Under the pieces are notes generated by a model, which saw only the letters and a program-made list of their open reading frames with translations, ran no database searches and was not told the origin of the DNA. A stretch of 17,843 nucleotides of DNA, from NCBI GenBank assembly GCA_002399435.1, contig DHDO01000071.1, positions 114,771-132,613 of the forward strand, in the 5' to 3' direction. How positions within the stretch are numbered: position 1 is the stretch's first letter; the number at the start of each line of letters is the position of its first letter. Shown here in pieces: positions 1 to 7,438 of this stretch. Position numbers and translations under genes: made by a program. The stretch comes from Firmicutes bacterium UBA4874 (lineage in GTDB: Bacteria; Bacillota; Clostridia; Caldicoprobacterales; DTU083).

Positions 1-179
1 CCAAGCTTCAGGATTGTCATACAGAAATAGCCAATATAGGCCCCCAACATATAAATGTCGCCATGTGCAAAATTGATCAGTTTGATGATCCCATAGATCA
101 TGGTATATCCCAGAGCGATTAATGCATAGATGCTGCCCAGGGATAACCCATTGACCACCTGTTGCAGAAATTGTTCCAA
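1..179 (-). CDS. livH: Branched-chain amino acid ABC permease LivH, N-terminal part (cut by window edge)
   Basis: Only the first 59 codons are inside the window. The translation (initiator, then EQFLQQVVNGLSLGSIYALI, followed by a GYTMIYGIIKLINFAHGD segment) matches the highly conserved start of LivH-type inner membrane permeases of the branched-chain amino acid importer, including the NFAHGD motif after the first membrane segment. The start is taken as TTG at 179, because a purine-rich site (AAGGAAGGG, about 189-197) lies 9 nt upstream and the nearby ATG at 186 is out of frame. It lies 167 bp downstream of the livJ-type binding protein in the same direction, so the two are probably one transport operon. 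Family assignment is strong; substrate (Leu/Ile/Val) is inferred from the family. Confidence 0.9.
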   Translation of the reverse strand, partial: MEQFLQQVVNGLSLGSIYALIALGYTMIYGIIKLINFAHGDIYMLGAYIGYFCMTILKL

Positions 180-203
180 TCCGCATCCCTTCCTTCCATT
201 GCC

Positions 204-317
204 ATCGAACAATACAATTGCCCTATGCAATCCCTTATACCTAATGTATACCTAATGAGTTCCTCCGCAACAGCCGGATATCGAACAATACAATTGCACT
301 AATTACATTATGCAATT
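204..317. repeat. Two copies of a hairpin-forming repeat flanking an 11-bp tandem duplication, livJ-livH gap
   Basis: An exact 18-base direct repeat (ATCGAACAATACAATTGC) occurs at 204-221 and 280-297. Both copies continue into a short dyad: ATTGC/GCAAT around 217-230 in the first, AATTGCA/TGCAATT at 292-298 and 311-317 in the second. The copies differ by 9 nt (ATTACATTA) in the loop. Between them TATACCTAATG is repeated exactly in tandem at 236-246 and 247-257. The structure lies in the transcribed gap between livJ and livH. It could be a processing or expression-balancing element, or simply duplicated intergenic DNA. Confidence 0.75.
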
Positions 318-346
318 TCCCGACTGTTTTCAGAATTTGGCCGGCA

Positions 347-1516
347 TCAGTCTTCCGGATGGATTCTCTCGCTGGAAGCCTGCTTTCCGTTCTCCAGATT
401 GATGACAACCGTGTCCTTCACGGCATTGTGATTTTTATCCAAACGGATCTTACCGGTTACTCCTTCAAAATCTTTGGTATCTTCCAGAGCGGACTTGATG
501 GATTCCCCGTCCTGCTTTTCCGCACGGCCGATGGCCTGTACAGTGAGTTTGGCAAGATCATATCCCAGTGCGTTGAAGGCATCAGGCTCTTTTTTGTACT
601 TTGCCTGAAAAGCCTTGAGGAACTCCTGAACGGTGGGATTATCGTCCAGGTTAGAGTAATGATTGGAGAAATAGACACTGGAAAGCGCATCTGCACCAGC
701 CAATTCTGCAAGTTTCGGGGAATCAAACCCGTCTGCGCCCAAAATGGGGACATCGATCCCCTGAGCCCTTGCCTGCTTGATAATCAGTCCGGCTTCCTCA
801 TAATACCCCGGAATAAAGATCACATCAAAGTCCTGATTCCGGACACTGGTCAGAATGGCGTTGAAATCCGTATCTCCTTTTACATAAGCCTCCTGCTTGA
901 CGATGGTGCCGCCGGCTTTCTTGAAAGTTTTGGTAAAACTCTCTGTCAGGCCTTTGGAATAATCATTGGAACTATCCCGGATAATAACAGCCTTTTTTTT
1001 GCCGAGATTCCCAATGGCGTATCTGGCCATGGCTTGTCCCTGAGCAGAATCCATGAAGCAAATACGGAAAGCGTATTGCTTTACCCCTGTTTTATCCACC
1101 GTTACATCATCTGCTGTGGCGGATCCTGACAGTACGGGAGTTTTGTTCTGATCCGATACCGGTATCGTGGCCTTGAAGGCTCCGGATGTGGCGGGACCAA
1201 GAACGGCAGACACCTTGTCCTGCGTCATCAGCCGGGTCGACAGAGTCGTAGCTTCTGCTTCCTCTGATTTGTTGTCGTATTTTACGGCCTGAATCTTTTT
1301 CCCGTTTAAACCGCCGGCTTTGTTTATTTCCTCAATGGCCAGCTCAATCCCTTCCACGGAGCTCTGCCCATAGGTGGCAGCTGCGCCGGAAAGCTCGTAA
1401 TTCAAACCGATCCGAATGGTATTGGAGTCCTTCGATGTGGTTTGGGAACATCCGCCAAAAATTGCCATCATGAGGGTCGAAATGGCCAGGAAAGCGATTG
1501 CCTTTGTCTTTTTCAT
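347..1516 (-). CDS. livJ: Branched-chain amino acid ABC transporter substrate-binding lipoprotein (LivJ/LivK-type)
   Basis: A 389-residue periplasmic-binding-protein-like lipoprotein. The N-terminus has two lysines, a hydrophobic stretch and a lipobox (IFGGC, Cys at residue 23), so the protein is expected to be tethered outside the membrane. The mature part starts with IRIGLNYELSGAAATYGQ and contains GIELAIEEINKAGGLNGKKI, the signature of the type I (LivJ, ANF-receptor-like) fold, with a second lobe near residues 170-300 (VIIRDSSNDYSKG, VIFIPGYYEEAGLIIKQAR). Length is usual for the family. The start has AAGGAG 8 nt upstream. It precedes livH in the same direction and has its own promoter at 1557-1586. 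The ligand is presumably a branched-chain amino acid, but this family also binds amides and other compounds. Confidence 0.93.
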   Translation of the reverse strand: MKKTKAIAFLAISTLMMAIFGGCSQTTSKDSNTIRIGLNYELSGAAATYGQSSVEGIELAIEEINKAGGLNGKKIQAVKYDNKSEEAEATTLSTRLMTQDKVSAVLGPATSGAFKATIPVSDQNKTPVLSGSATADDVTVDKTGVKQYAFRICFMDSAQGQAMARYAIGNLGKKKAVIIRDSSNDYSKGLTESFTKTFKKAGGTIVKQEAYVKGDTDFNAILTSVRNQDFDVIFIPGYYEEAGLIIKQARAQGIDVPILGADGFDSPKLAELAGADALSSVYFSNHYSNLDDNPTVQEFLKAFQAKYKKEPDAFNALGYDLAKLTVQAIGRAEKQDGESIKSALEDTKDFEGVTGKIRLDKNHNAVKDTVVINLENGKQASSERIHPED

Positions 1517-1556
1517 AATCTATACTCCTTCGCTCCGAAAAAAATTATTAAACTAA

Positions 1557-1586
1557 ATATTACTATATATCAATACCCATTGTCAA
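1557..1586 (-). promoter_or_regulatory. Sigma-A-type promoter for livJ, overlapping the stop codon of the upstream ATPase
   Basis: On the minus strand TTGACA (1586-1581) and TAATAT (1562-1557) are separated by 18 bp. The predicted start near 1550 gives a leader of about 34 nt. The TGA stop codon of the upstream ABC ATPase (1585-1583) lies inside the -35 hexamer. No terminator is visible between the two genes, so read-through is also possible. Confidence 0.7.
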
Positions 1587-2365
1587 TAGCAAATGCCTTT
1601 CCGGCGCCTTTTCAGACTGTTCAGAAAAGTTTTGATCCGCTCCTGCTTTGGATGATTCAGGATCTCATTGGGACTCCCTTGTTCCACAATGGCTCCATCA
1701 TCCATAAAAACCATCTGATCCGCCACGTTCCCGGCAAATTCTATTTCATGGGTAACCAGAACCATGGTGCGGTGTTCTGCCGCCAGATCCCGGAGAATCT
1801 CCAGTATCTCTCCCGTCAATTCCGGATCCAATGCAGATGTCGGTTCATCAAAAAACAGGATTTTGGGATTCAAAGCCAGAGCCCTGGCAATGGATACCCG
1901 CTGCTGCTGGCCGCCCGATAGCTGATAGGGATAGGAATCTTCCCTGTCGGACAGGCCCATCCGGGATAAAAGCTTTCTTCCTGCCCAATAAGCCTCCTCC
2001 CTGCTCTTTTTCTGCACCGTCATGGGCGCGTCAATAATATTCCGGATAACAGAGTAATGAGGGAACAGATTAAAGTTTTGAAATACCAATCCAAAAGAGC
2101 TGCGTATTTCCTTCATTTTTTTCCTGTGCGCATAAACCACTTTCCCATCTGCATTCGTCACAGCCGCATGCTGGCCGAGATAAAGCAGTTCTCCGGAGTC
2201 CATGGGATCCAGCAGGGCTGCGCATCTCAGCAGAGTGGATTTGCCGGACCCGGAAGGACCGATCACGGCCGTTACCTGTCCTTCCTCCACGTTCAGGGAA
2301 AGATCCCGGATCACTTTCCGATTCCCAAAGCTTTTCTGCATATGCCGAATTTCCATCACCATCAT
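1583..2365 (-). CDS. Polar amino acid ABC transporter ATP-binding protein
   Basis: A 260-residue nucleotide-binding subunit of the GlnQ/HisP class that powers uptake through the adjacent permease. Visible motifs are Walker A (GPSGSGKST), Q-loop region (LVFQNFNLFPHYSV), signature ([15 protein letters not shown]), Walker B ([15 protein letters not shown]) and H-loop (VTHE). The frame stays open to 2434, but I place the start at 2365 (MMVMEIRH), because GGAAGGGTG lies about 9 nt before that ATG and family members begin with a short sequence like MEIRHMQKSFG. The upstream in-frame ATGs at 2434 and 2404 sit in a duplicated segment without a good ribosome site. It follows the permease gene directly, third in the binding protein-permease-ATPase order. 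Confidence 0.92.
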   Translation of the reverse strand: MMVMEIRHMQKSFGNRKVIRDLSLNVEEGQVTAVIGPSGSGKSTLLRCAALLDPMDSGELLYLGQHAAVTNADGKVVYAHRKKMKEIRSSFGLVFQNFNLFPHYSVIRNIIDAPMTVQKKSREEAYWAGRKLLSRMGLSDREDSYPYQLSGGQQQRVSIARALALNPKILFFDEPTSALDPELTGEILEILRDLAAEHRTMVLVTHEIEFAGNVADQMVFMDDGAIVEQGSPNEILNHPKQERIKTFLNSLKRRRKGICY

Positions 2366-2400
2366 TTTTTCTTTCACCCTTCCGACATGTTTGGTTCGAT

Positions 2401-2453
2401 CCATCTGTTTCGCTGCCTTATTCGACCTATCCATCTGTCCCGCTGTCTTATCG
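2401..2453. repeat. Imperfect 30-bp tandem duplication at the permease-ATPase junction
   Basis: Two copies with a 30-bp period: 2401-2424 and 2431-2453. Both share CCATCTGT and CGCTG followed by CTTAT, and about 21 of 24 positions agree. On the minus strand each copy carries an ATGGAT in the ATPase frame, and the second copy also holds the TAA stop of the permease (2450-2448). The duplication creates two spurious candidate start codons upstream of the likely real one at 2365. Confidence 0.7.
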
Positions 2454-3098
2454 GTAATAGCTCAGCTTCCGTTCTGCCCATTCCATGGACAGGGCAACAA
2501 GATAATTGAACACGTAGTAAAAAATCCCCGCTGCAAAGAGGGGCAGCATGGATGCCTCTTTCGCTGCGATGGCGCTGGCGGCAAGAAACATCTCCGATAC
2601 GGATATAACCTGCGCCAGGGAAGTATCCTTTACCAGGGTAATCATTTCGTTGGTTACGGCAGGCAGGGTCCGCCGAACCATTTGAGGCAGGATGATTTTT
2701 CGAAATGCCTGGGCTTTGCTGTAGCCTAAAATGGCCGCCGCTTCGTATTGCCCCTTCGGAATGGATTCCATCCCGCTTCGGTCAATTTCCGCAAAGTATG
2801 CCGCATAATTGAACAGGAAGCCAATCAGAACCGCGATGAACCGATACCCTCCCGGCAAGCTCACATGAAAGAGCAGAAACGGGCCATAGTAAAAAACCAT
2901 TAACTGAAGCATCAGCGGAGTGCCGCGCATAACGGAAATGTAAAACTTGACAAAACCACGCAGAAAAACGTTCCCGGACATACGTCCGAAAGCAACCAGC
3001 AACCCAAGCGGCAGGGAAAGCAAAAGCGTCCATGCAAAAATCTCAATGGATACCAGCATTCCTTCCCCCAATTTTGTTAAAATCATGGTCCATTCCAT
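2448..3098 (-). CDS. Polar amino acid ABC transporter permease
   Basis: A 216-residue integral membrane subunit of the HisM/GlnP type. It shows several hydrophobic segments (SIEIFAWTLLLSLPLGLLVA, then a RGTPLMLQLMVFYYGP motif) and the cytoplasmic EAA loop that contacts the ATPase (GQYEAAAILGYSKAQAFRKI followed by ILPQMVRRTLPAVTNE). RGTPLMLQ is diagnostic of polar amino acid permeases. The frame can begin at a TTG at 3122, but ATG at 3098 (MEWTMIL) is preferred because GGGAG stands 9 nt upstream and removes only eight unremarkable residues. It is the middle gene of a three-gene importer operon and ends inside the duplicated junction with the ATPase. Confidence 0.92.
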   Translation of the reverse strand: MEWTMILTKLGEGMLVSIEIFAWTLLLSLPLGLLVAFGRMSGNVFLRGFVKFYISVMRGTPLMLQLMVFYYGPFLLFHVSLPGGYRFIAVLIGFLFNYAAYFAEIDRSGMESIPKGQYEAAAILGYSKAQAFRKIILPQMVRRTLPAVTNEMITLVKDTSLAQVISVSEMFLAASAIAAKEASMLPLFAAGIFYYVFNYLVALSMEWAERKLSYYR

Positions 3099-3149
3099 TT
3101 CAGATTGCTCCCATCCTCCCAATGAATCCTTCTATTCATATCCTGTTCC

Positions 3150-3944
3150 CTATTTTCCTATGACCGTAATATCCTTGCCAAACCATTTTTCCGATATCGT
3201 TTTCAGGGAACCATCTTTCGCCATGTCTTCCAAAGCGTTCTGTACCTTGTCCCGCAATGCTGCATTGCCCAGCCGGAATCCGACGCCATACTCCTCTTTC
3301 GTCAGTTTTTCCTTTAAAACGGCGAACTGATTCTTTTCCTGTTCCATCCGGTAGTCTGCCACGACTTCATCCATGGCGACGGCATCCACACCTCCGGCCT
3401 TCAGATCCATCAGAGCGCTGTTGTAATCGGAAGCCGTAATGACATCCTGAAAGGAATCTGTTAGATCCGGATTGTCTTTCAGAGCAGTCTCCGCACTGGA
3501 GTCCACTTGTACCGCCACTGTTTTCCCCTTCAGATCCGCCGGGGAATCGATCCCGGAATCAGAATTTACCACAAACACCTGCCGATTGGCCATATAGGGT
3601 TCCGTCCATGTATACTTATCCTCCAGACCATTGATGGTAAAACCGTTCCAGATGCAGTCAATATTTCCGGCGGAGAGCTCCATGTCCTTGGAATCCCATT
3701 TAATGGGCTGCAGCTGAAGTTCCAGATCAAGACGGCGGGCGGCTTCCGCTGCCAGGTCCAGGTCAAACCCTGTAAACTCACCGTCCTCCCCTATAAAGCC
3801 CATGGGCGGAAATTCCTGGTCAAATCCTACAGTAAATTTGCCGGGAACAACCGTTTCCGCTTTTTTGGAAGTGCATCCACCCAGGAAAAGAATCAGACAT
3901 ACTGTCAGAATCCATGCAGCCCGTTTCCATCCAATCGAAATCAT
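3150..3944 (-). CDS. Polar amino acid ABC transporter substrate-binding lipoprotein
   Basis: A 264-residue extracellular solute-binding protein of the type II fold (SBP family 3). The N-terminus is a lipoprotein signal (a WILTVCLILFLGGC-type stretch, lipid-modified Cys at about residue 24). The mature domain starts FTVGFDQEFPPMGFIGEDGE with the family-typical GFDLDLAAEAARRL, then the ligand pocket and hinge segments (WDSKDMELSAGNIDCIWNGF, YTWTEPYMANRQVFVV, DLKGKTVAVQVDSSAE). The GGGGGAT site about 7 nt before ATG 3944 supports the start. First gene of the operon with permease and ATPase downstream, transcribed from the promoter at 3997-4025. The exact amino acid cannot be told; no amino-acid-sensing leader was found here, unlike the second importer in the window. 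Confidence 0.92.
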   Translation of the reverse strand: MISIGWKRAAWILTVCLILFLGGCTSKKAETVVPGKFTVGFDQEFPPMGFIGEDGEFTGFDLDLAAEAARRLDLELQLQPIKWDSKDMELSAGNIDCIWNGFTINGLEDKYTWTEPYMANRQVFVVNSDSGIDSPADLKGKTVAVQVDSSAETALKDNPDLTDSFQDVITASDYNSALMDLKAGGVDAVAMDEVVADYRMEQEKNQFAVLKEKLTKEEYGVGFRLGNAALRDKVQNALEDMAKDGSLKTISEKWFGKDITVIGK

Positions 3945-3996
3945 GTGATATCCCCCAATCCTATTTGTTCCGTTCCTTTTGATTTATTGGTTCATT

Positions 3997-4025
3997 ATGA
4001 TATCACATTAACTCGTTAAAGTAAA
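3997..4025 (-). promoter_or_regulatory. Promoter of the first polar amino acid importer operon
   Basis: On the minus strand TTTACT (4025-4020) and TATCAT (4002-3997) are separated by 17 bp, with the predicted start near 3990 and a leader of about 46 nt. The -10 region overlaps a small palindrome (TGATATCA, 3998-4005). It is divergent from the pflX promoter, whose -35 begins at 4034. Confidence 0.5.
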
Positions 4026-4033
4026 TAAGAATT

Positions 4034-4062
4034 TTGAAAGGAATTCATGCGCGTGTTATACT
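4034..4062 (+). promoter_or_regulatory. Promoter of the PflX-like radical SAM gene
   Basis: TTGAAA (4034-4039), a 17-bp spacer and TATACT (4057-4062) give a near-consensus sigma-A promoter. The predicted start is near 4069, at the first bases of the ribosome site AGGTGAT (4068-4074). The 5' leader would be only about 12 nt before ATG 4081. Confidence 0.7.
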
Positions 4063-4080
4063 GATTCAGGTGATAAGAAT

Positions 4081-4992
4081 ATGTACCAAACGAAAAGTTA
4101 TTTGAAAAAATGTATGTTATGCCCCCGCAGATGTGGTGCAGACAGGCAAAACGGGGAAAAAGGATATTGCGGTGCCGGCTTACAGCCCAGGGCAGCCCGG
4201 GCAGCACTTTATTACTGGGAAGAGCCCTGTATCAGCGGCAGCAAGGGATCCGGAGCAGTATTCTTTTCCCGATGCAATCTCTCCTGCCTTTTCTGTCAGA
4301 ATTATAAAATCAGCCAGGAAGGATTTGGAAAGGAGATATCCATCACGGATCTGGGAAAGATTTTCCTGCATCTGCAGGACCAGGGTGCCAGCAATATCAA
4401 TCTGGTTTCCGCCACCCAGTATATTCCGCAAACGGCAGAAGCCATCCGTTTCGCGAGGGCAAATGGGCTCACCCTTCCCATTGTATATAATTCCAATGCC
4501 TATGAGTCCATAGAAGCACTAAAGCTGCTCGACGGGCTGGTCGATGTTTACCTCCCGGATCTGAAATATGCGGATAATAAATACTCGCTTAAGTACTCCA
4601 ATGCGCCGGATTATTTTTACCACGCAACCCGGGCCATTCTGGAAATGTACCGGCAGACGGGAAATCCTTCCTATGATACAAACGGGATGATCCAAAAGGG
4701 AATGCTCATCCGTCATCTGTTGCTACCGGGACTGCAGGAAGACTCGAAAAAGATCCTGCGATGGATCAGGGAAAATCTGCCTGTTGAGGTACCGGTCAGC
4801 CTGATGGCACAATACACTCCCCTTTTCCGTGCAAAATCCTGCAGGGAACTGAATCGGCGGATCACGAAACGGGAGTATGAAGGAATGATCGACTATTTCT
4901 TTGAGATCGGACTGCAAAACGGGTATGTTCAGGAACGTTCCTCGGCAAAGGAAGAATATACACCGGAGTTTGATCTAAGCGGAATCGAGTGA
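4081..4992 (+). CDS. Radical SAM protein, PflX-like (COG1313)
   Basis: A 303-residue radical SAM enzyme. The cluster motif CNLSCLFCQN (Cys 65, 69, 72; CX3CX2C) binds the 4Fe-4S cluster that cleaves S-adenosylmethionine. An N-terminal cysteine set (Cys 11, 14, 18, 30) and the segments GEKGYCGAG, GASNINLVSATQYIPQ, PIVYNSNAYES and DVYLPDLKYADNKYSLKYS match the PflX group, named for resemblance to pyruvate formate-lyase activating enzyme. No glycyl-radical enzyme gene is adjacent, so a role as an activase cannot be assumed and the substrate is unknown. Start at 4081 is supported by AGGTGAT 6 nt upstream and keeps the first cysteines. It appears monocistronic and is the only plus-strand gene in the first 11.8 kb. 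Confidence 0.9.
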   Translation: MYQTKSYLKKCMLCPRRCGADRQNGEKGYCGAGLQPRAARAALYYWEEPCISGSKGSGAVFFSRCNLSCLFCQNYKISQEGFGKEISITDLGKIFLHLQDQGASNINLVSATQYIPQTAEAIRFARANGLTLPIVYNSNAYESIEALKLLDGLVDVYLPDLKYADNKYSLKYSNAPDYFYHATRAILEMYRQTGNPSYDTNGMIQKGMLIRHLLLPGLQEDSKKILRWIRENLPVEVPVSLMAQYTPLFRAKSCRELNRRITKREYEGMIDYFFEIGLQNGYVQERSSAKEEYTPEFDLSGIE

Positions 4993-4997
4993 GGATT

Positions 4998-5012
4998 TGA
5001 TCTCTCAGATCA
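4998..5012 (+). terminator. Weak hairpin after the PflX-like gene
   Basis: A perfect 6-bp stem (TGATCT/AGATCA) with a CTC loop lies 6 nt after the stop codon and is followed by TTCTTTG. The stem is short and the T-tract interrupted, so termination here would be inefficient; it also overlaps the first unit of the tandem array. Confidence 0.3.
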
Positions 5013-5110
5013 TTCTTTGTCAGATGAATCCTTATCAGGTGGATTCTTTGCCAGATCATTCTTTGTCACGTGACTCCTTTGTCAGGTGGATCCCCTGTCA
5101 GATGCGTTCC
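5006..5110. repeat. Degenerate 15-16 bp tandem array, seven units, between convergent genes
   Basis: Units begin at 5006, 5021, 5036, 5052, 5067, 5083 and a partial one at 5099. They follow the loose pattern CAGRTGRWTCCTTTGT. Units 1 and 4 are identical over 15 bases (CAGATCATTCTTTGT); the others differ by several substitutions or one inserted base. The array fills nearly the whole gap between the pflX-like gene (ends 4992) and the dehydrogenase (stop at 5124). No reading frame through it resembles a protein, so I treat it as a noncoding minisatellite. Confidence 0.8.
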
Positions 5111-5123
5111 ATGGCGTTTGAAA

Positions 5124-6137
5124 TCATGCCATCGTCTTCAGCATTTCTTCCGTTATCTCATACCGGCAGGGAGTCCCGGATGCAAAGGCTTCATATTCTT
5201 CTGCCATATACTGCCCCATGCGGGCGACTTCCTCTCCTATGCTGCCGGCAATATGCGGCGTCAGAAAAACATTTTCCAGAGTGAGGAAAGGATGGCCCGG
5301 CTTTACCGGCTCCGGAAAGGTAACATCCAGGACAGCTGTGCGGGTAGGGACTTCGGACAGGGCACGGGCCAGATCGTCCTCCACCAGCTGCGCTCCCCGT
5401 CCGGTATTGAGAAAGACCGCATTGGGCCGCATACGGCTGAATTGTTCATAGGTCATCATTCCCCTGGTCTGCTCATTGTTGGCAAGATGGTTGGAAATCA
5501 CCAGACATTCTTCAAAAATCGTATTCAGATCACACTTCTCCACACCCAGCCGGTCTGCTTCCTCCTGCGGAAGAAAGGGGTCGAATACCAGAATGCGATA
5601 TTTGTAATTTCTCAGATAGGAAATGACCAGCTTCCCTATCGTCCCCGCTCCGATAATCCCAACCTTTTCCCCATAGTTGCCGGGCATCTTCCCCATGTAC
5701 TCCCTGGCTTGCGGATAACCTTTTATTCTATACAATCGCTGCGCCAGATAGAACCCTTTCCCTGCAAGCAAAATCTGTGCAGTGACATACTCCGCCACCG
5801 GAACTGCATTGGCGGCAAACGCGCTGAAAACATGCACTCCACAGGCCAGATAAGGTTTTGCAAAGCCCTGAACGGAGCCTGCTGCATAAAAAACGGCCTT
5901 CAATTTGGGAAAAGAGTCCCGTATCTGATCCTCCTTCAGCGGAAACATCCCCCATGTCGAAAAGATATAAACCACTTTTTGTAAATCGGCCCTGCGTGTT
6001 TTCAGCTGATCCCTGTCATATATGCCCTCCAGGAAAGAAAGGCGCTCTCCCAGGGTATTCCTGGTTTCCTGATCATAAGCCTTGTTGATGGCTTCCTGAC
6101 CGCCAAGCGTCATAAATACAGCCGTTTTTTGTCCCAT
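5124..6137 (-). CDS. D-isomer-specific 2-hydroxyacid dehydrogenase
   Basis: A 337-residue NAD-dependent oxidoreductase of the 2-hydroxyacid dehydrogenase family, which interconverts 2-keto acids and D-2-hydroxy acids in the cytoplasm. The nucleotide fold shows GIIGAGTIGK (glycine-rich loop, residues 161-169) followed by Asp186 at the end of the next strand (RILVFDPF), favouring NAD over NADP. Catalytic residues are visible: Arg247 (NTGRGAQLVEDDL), Glu276 (DVTFPEP) and His295 (TPHIAGS). Start 6137 (MGQKTAVF) is chosen because GGAGG lies 8 nt upstream; the frame remains open to 6221 without a better site. It begins 40 bp after the fprA stop, same strand, so co-transcription is likely. The substrate cannot be told from sequence. 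Confidence 0.9.
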   Translation of the reverse strand: MGQKTAVFMTLGGQEAINKAYDQETRNTLGERLSFLEGIYDRDQLKTRRADLQKVVYIFSTWGMFPLKEDQIRDSFPKLKAVFYAAGSVQGFAKPYLACGVHVFSAFAANAVPVAEYVTAQILLAGKGFYLAQRLYRIKGYPQAREYMGKMPGNYGEKVGIIGAGTIGKLVISYLRNYKYRILVFDPFLPQEEADRLGVEKCDLNTIFEECLVISNHLANNEQTRGMMTYEQFSRMRPNAVFLNTGRGAQLVEDDLARALSEVPTRTAVLDVTFPEPVKPGHPFLTLENVFLTPHIAGSIGEEVARMGQYMAEEYEAFASGTPCRYEITEEMLKTMA

Positions 6138-6177
6138 CTGCCCAGCCTCCATTGTTTCTATTTTCAGTTTTCCTGCT

Positions 6178-7407
6178 TTAACCTTTTGAAACCAGAACCC
6201 GGACTTCCCTTGCCAGCTCATGGACCCGGTTTTCGATTTGCTTCAGCTCCTCCTCCGATGCATTTCCCCGAAACTCCACAGGCTCCAGAAAGTCCCAGTT
6301 CATGCGGTTCTTTGACAGAATTTCGTCCAGCTCTCTTTGAGCTCCTCCGGACCAGCCATAGGATCCCATACGGAATGCTCTCCGGTTCTGTACTTTTTTC
6401 TTTCCCATTTCATCCAGAATAGCTGCCATCGGTGGAAACATCTTATATTCATAAGTGGGCATGGCCAGCACAATTCCGGTAGAGGTCCAGACGGATGTCA
6501 GTACGGTCCCCCATGATGCTTCCGGTACACGGTGGATATGATAGGAAATGTTTTCCTCCTCCAGCGCCTTCACAGCCCGATGAACCGCTTTCTCCGTCAT
6601 GCCGTACATGGAGCCCCAGAGGACCGTAATTTCCTCTTTGGCCGGCCCCTTTTGCCAGGATGCGTAACGGGCATAGTCCCGGATTATCCTGGATGGATCT
6701 TTCCTCCAGACAATGCCGTGACCCGGTGCAATAATCTTTATGGGAAGCGGTGCACACTTTTCGATTGCCTTTTGTACCGGTCCGGTAAATGACGCAACGA
6801 TATTGGAATAATACCGAAGAGCTTCCTTTTCATAAAACTCCAGTTTCTCTTCGCTGAGCATATCGTCATAATTGGATTCCCCAACCTTTCCGAAGGATCC
6901 AAAGGCGTCGCAGGGAAACAGGGTACCGGTCAGGGTATCAAAAGTGGCCATGGTTTCCGGCCAATGTACGTTGGGAATCTCCCGGAACTGAAGAACGTGC
7001 CCGCCGCCCAGATCAATAGTACTGTCGTCTCCCACGCAGGTCACCGATTCCGTACGCCCGTAAAAATGCTCCAGCACTCCTGCTGCTTTTTTACTGCATA
7101 TCACTTTGAAATCCGGTCGGATCTTCTGAAAATCCTCAATCCATCCGGTATGATCCGGCTCCATATGGTTGATGATCAGGTAATCAATGGACCGGGGGTC
7201 CACATCCAGCTCATCCAACAGCTCATACAGATGCCTGGGAACGCCGTCCCACCCGCAGACTCCGTCCACAATCGCCGTCTTTTCCCCTTTTATGATATAC
7301 GAGTTCATGGAAACTCCGTTTGGAATTTCCCAAATCCCTTCAAATAGAATATTTTCCATATTGATAGAAAGCTGATAAGTGTCTTTTGCTACTTTTGTTG
7401 CATGCAT
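6178..7407 (-). CDS. fprA: Flavodiiron protein (FprA-type flavoprotein)
   Basis: A 409-residue cytoplasmic flavodiiron protein that reduces O2 and/or NO to harmless products with electrons from rubredoxin or F420-like donors. The N-terminal metallo-beta-lactamase-like domain carries the diiron ligands: His81, Glu83, Asp85, His86 (NHMEPDHTGW), His148 (NVHWPETM), Asp167 (FPCDAFG) and His230 (APGHG). From about residue 255 a flavodoxin domain follows (VLWGSMYGMTEKAV, phosphate-binding loop; later MPTYEYKMFPPM and GSYGWSGGA). No rubredoxin or flavin reductase domain is fused at the C-terminus. The frame extends to 7593, but GGGAGG 8 nt before ATG 7407 and the promoter at 7439-7469 fix the start. 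It heads a likely two-gene unit with the 2-hydroxyacid dehydrogenase. Confidence 0.95.
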   Translation of the reverse strand: MHATKVAKDTYQLSINMENILFEGIWEIPNGVSMNSYIIKGEKTAIVDGVCGWDGVPRHLYELLDELDVDPRSIDYLIINHMEPDHTGWIEDFQKIRPDFKVICSKKAAGVLEHFYGRTESVTCVGDDSTIDLGGGHVLQFREIPNVHWPETMATFDTLTGTLFPCDAFGSFGKVGESNYDDMLSEEKLEFYEKEALRYYSNIVASFTGPVQKAIEKCAPLPIKIIAPGHGIVWRKDPSRIIRDYARYASWQKGPAKEEITVLWGSMYGMTEKAVHRAVKALEEENISYHIHRVPEASWGTVLTSVWTSTGIVLAMPTYEYKMFPPMAAILDEMGKKKVQNRRAFRMGSYGWSGGAQRELDEILSKNRMNWDFLEPVEFRGNASEEELKQIENRVHELAREVRVLVSKG

Positions 7408-7438
7408 GTTTCTAACCTCCCAGAACGATTTCATGCCC

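Noticed and set aside
359..1129. Plus-strand ORF of 256 codons
   Set aside because: Antisense shadow of the livJ gene; no ribosome site and no recognisable motif.
5006..5110. CRISPR array
   Set aside because: The units are contiguous, 15-16 bp and degenerate, without alternating conserved repeats and unique spacers of about 30 bp, and no cas gene is near.
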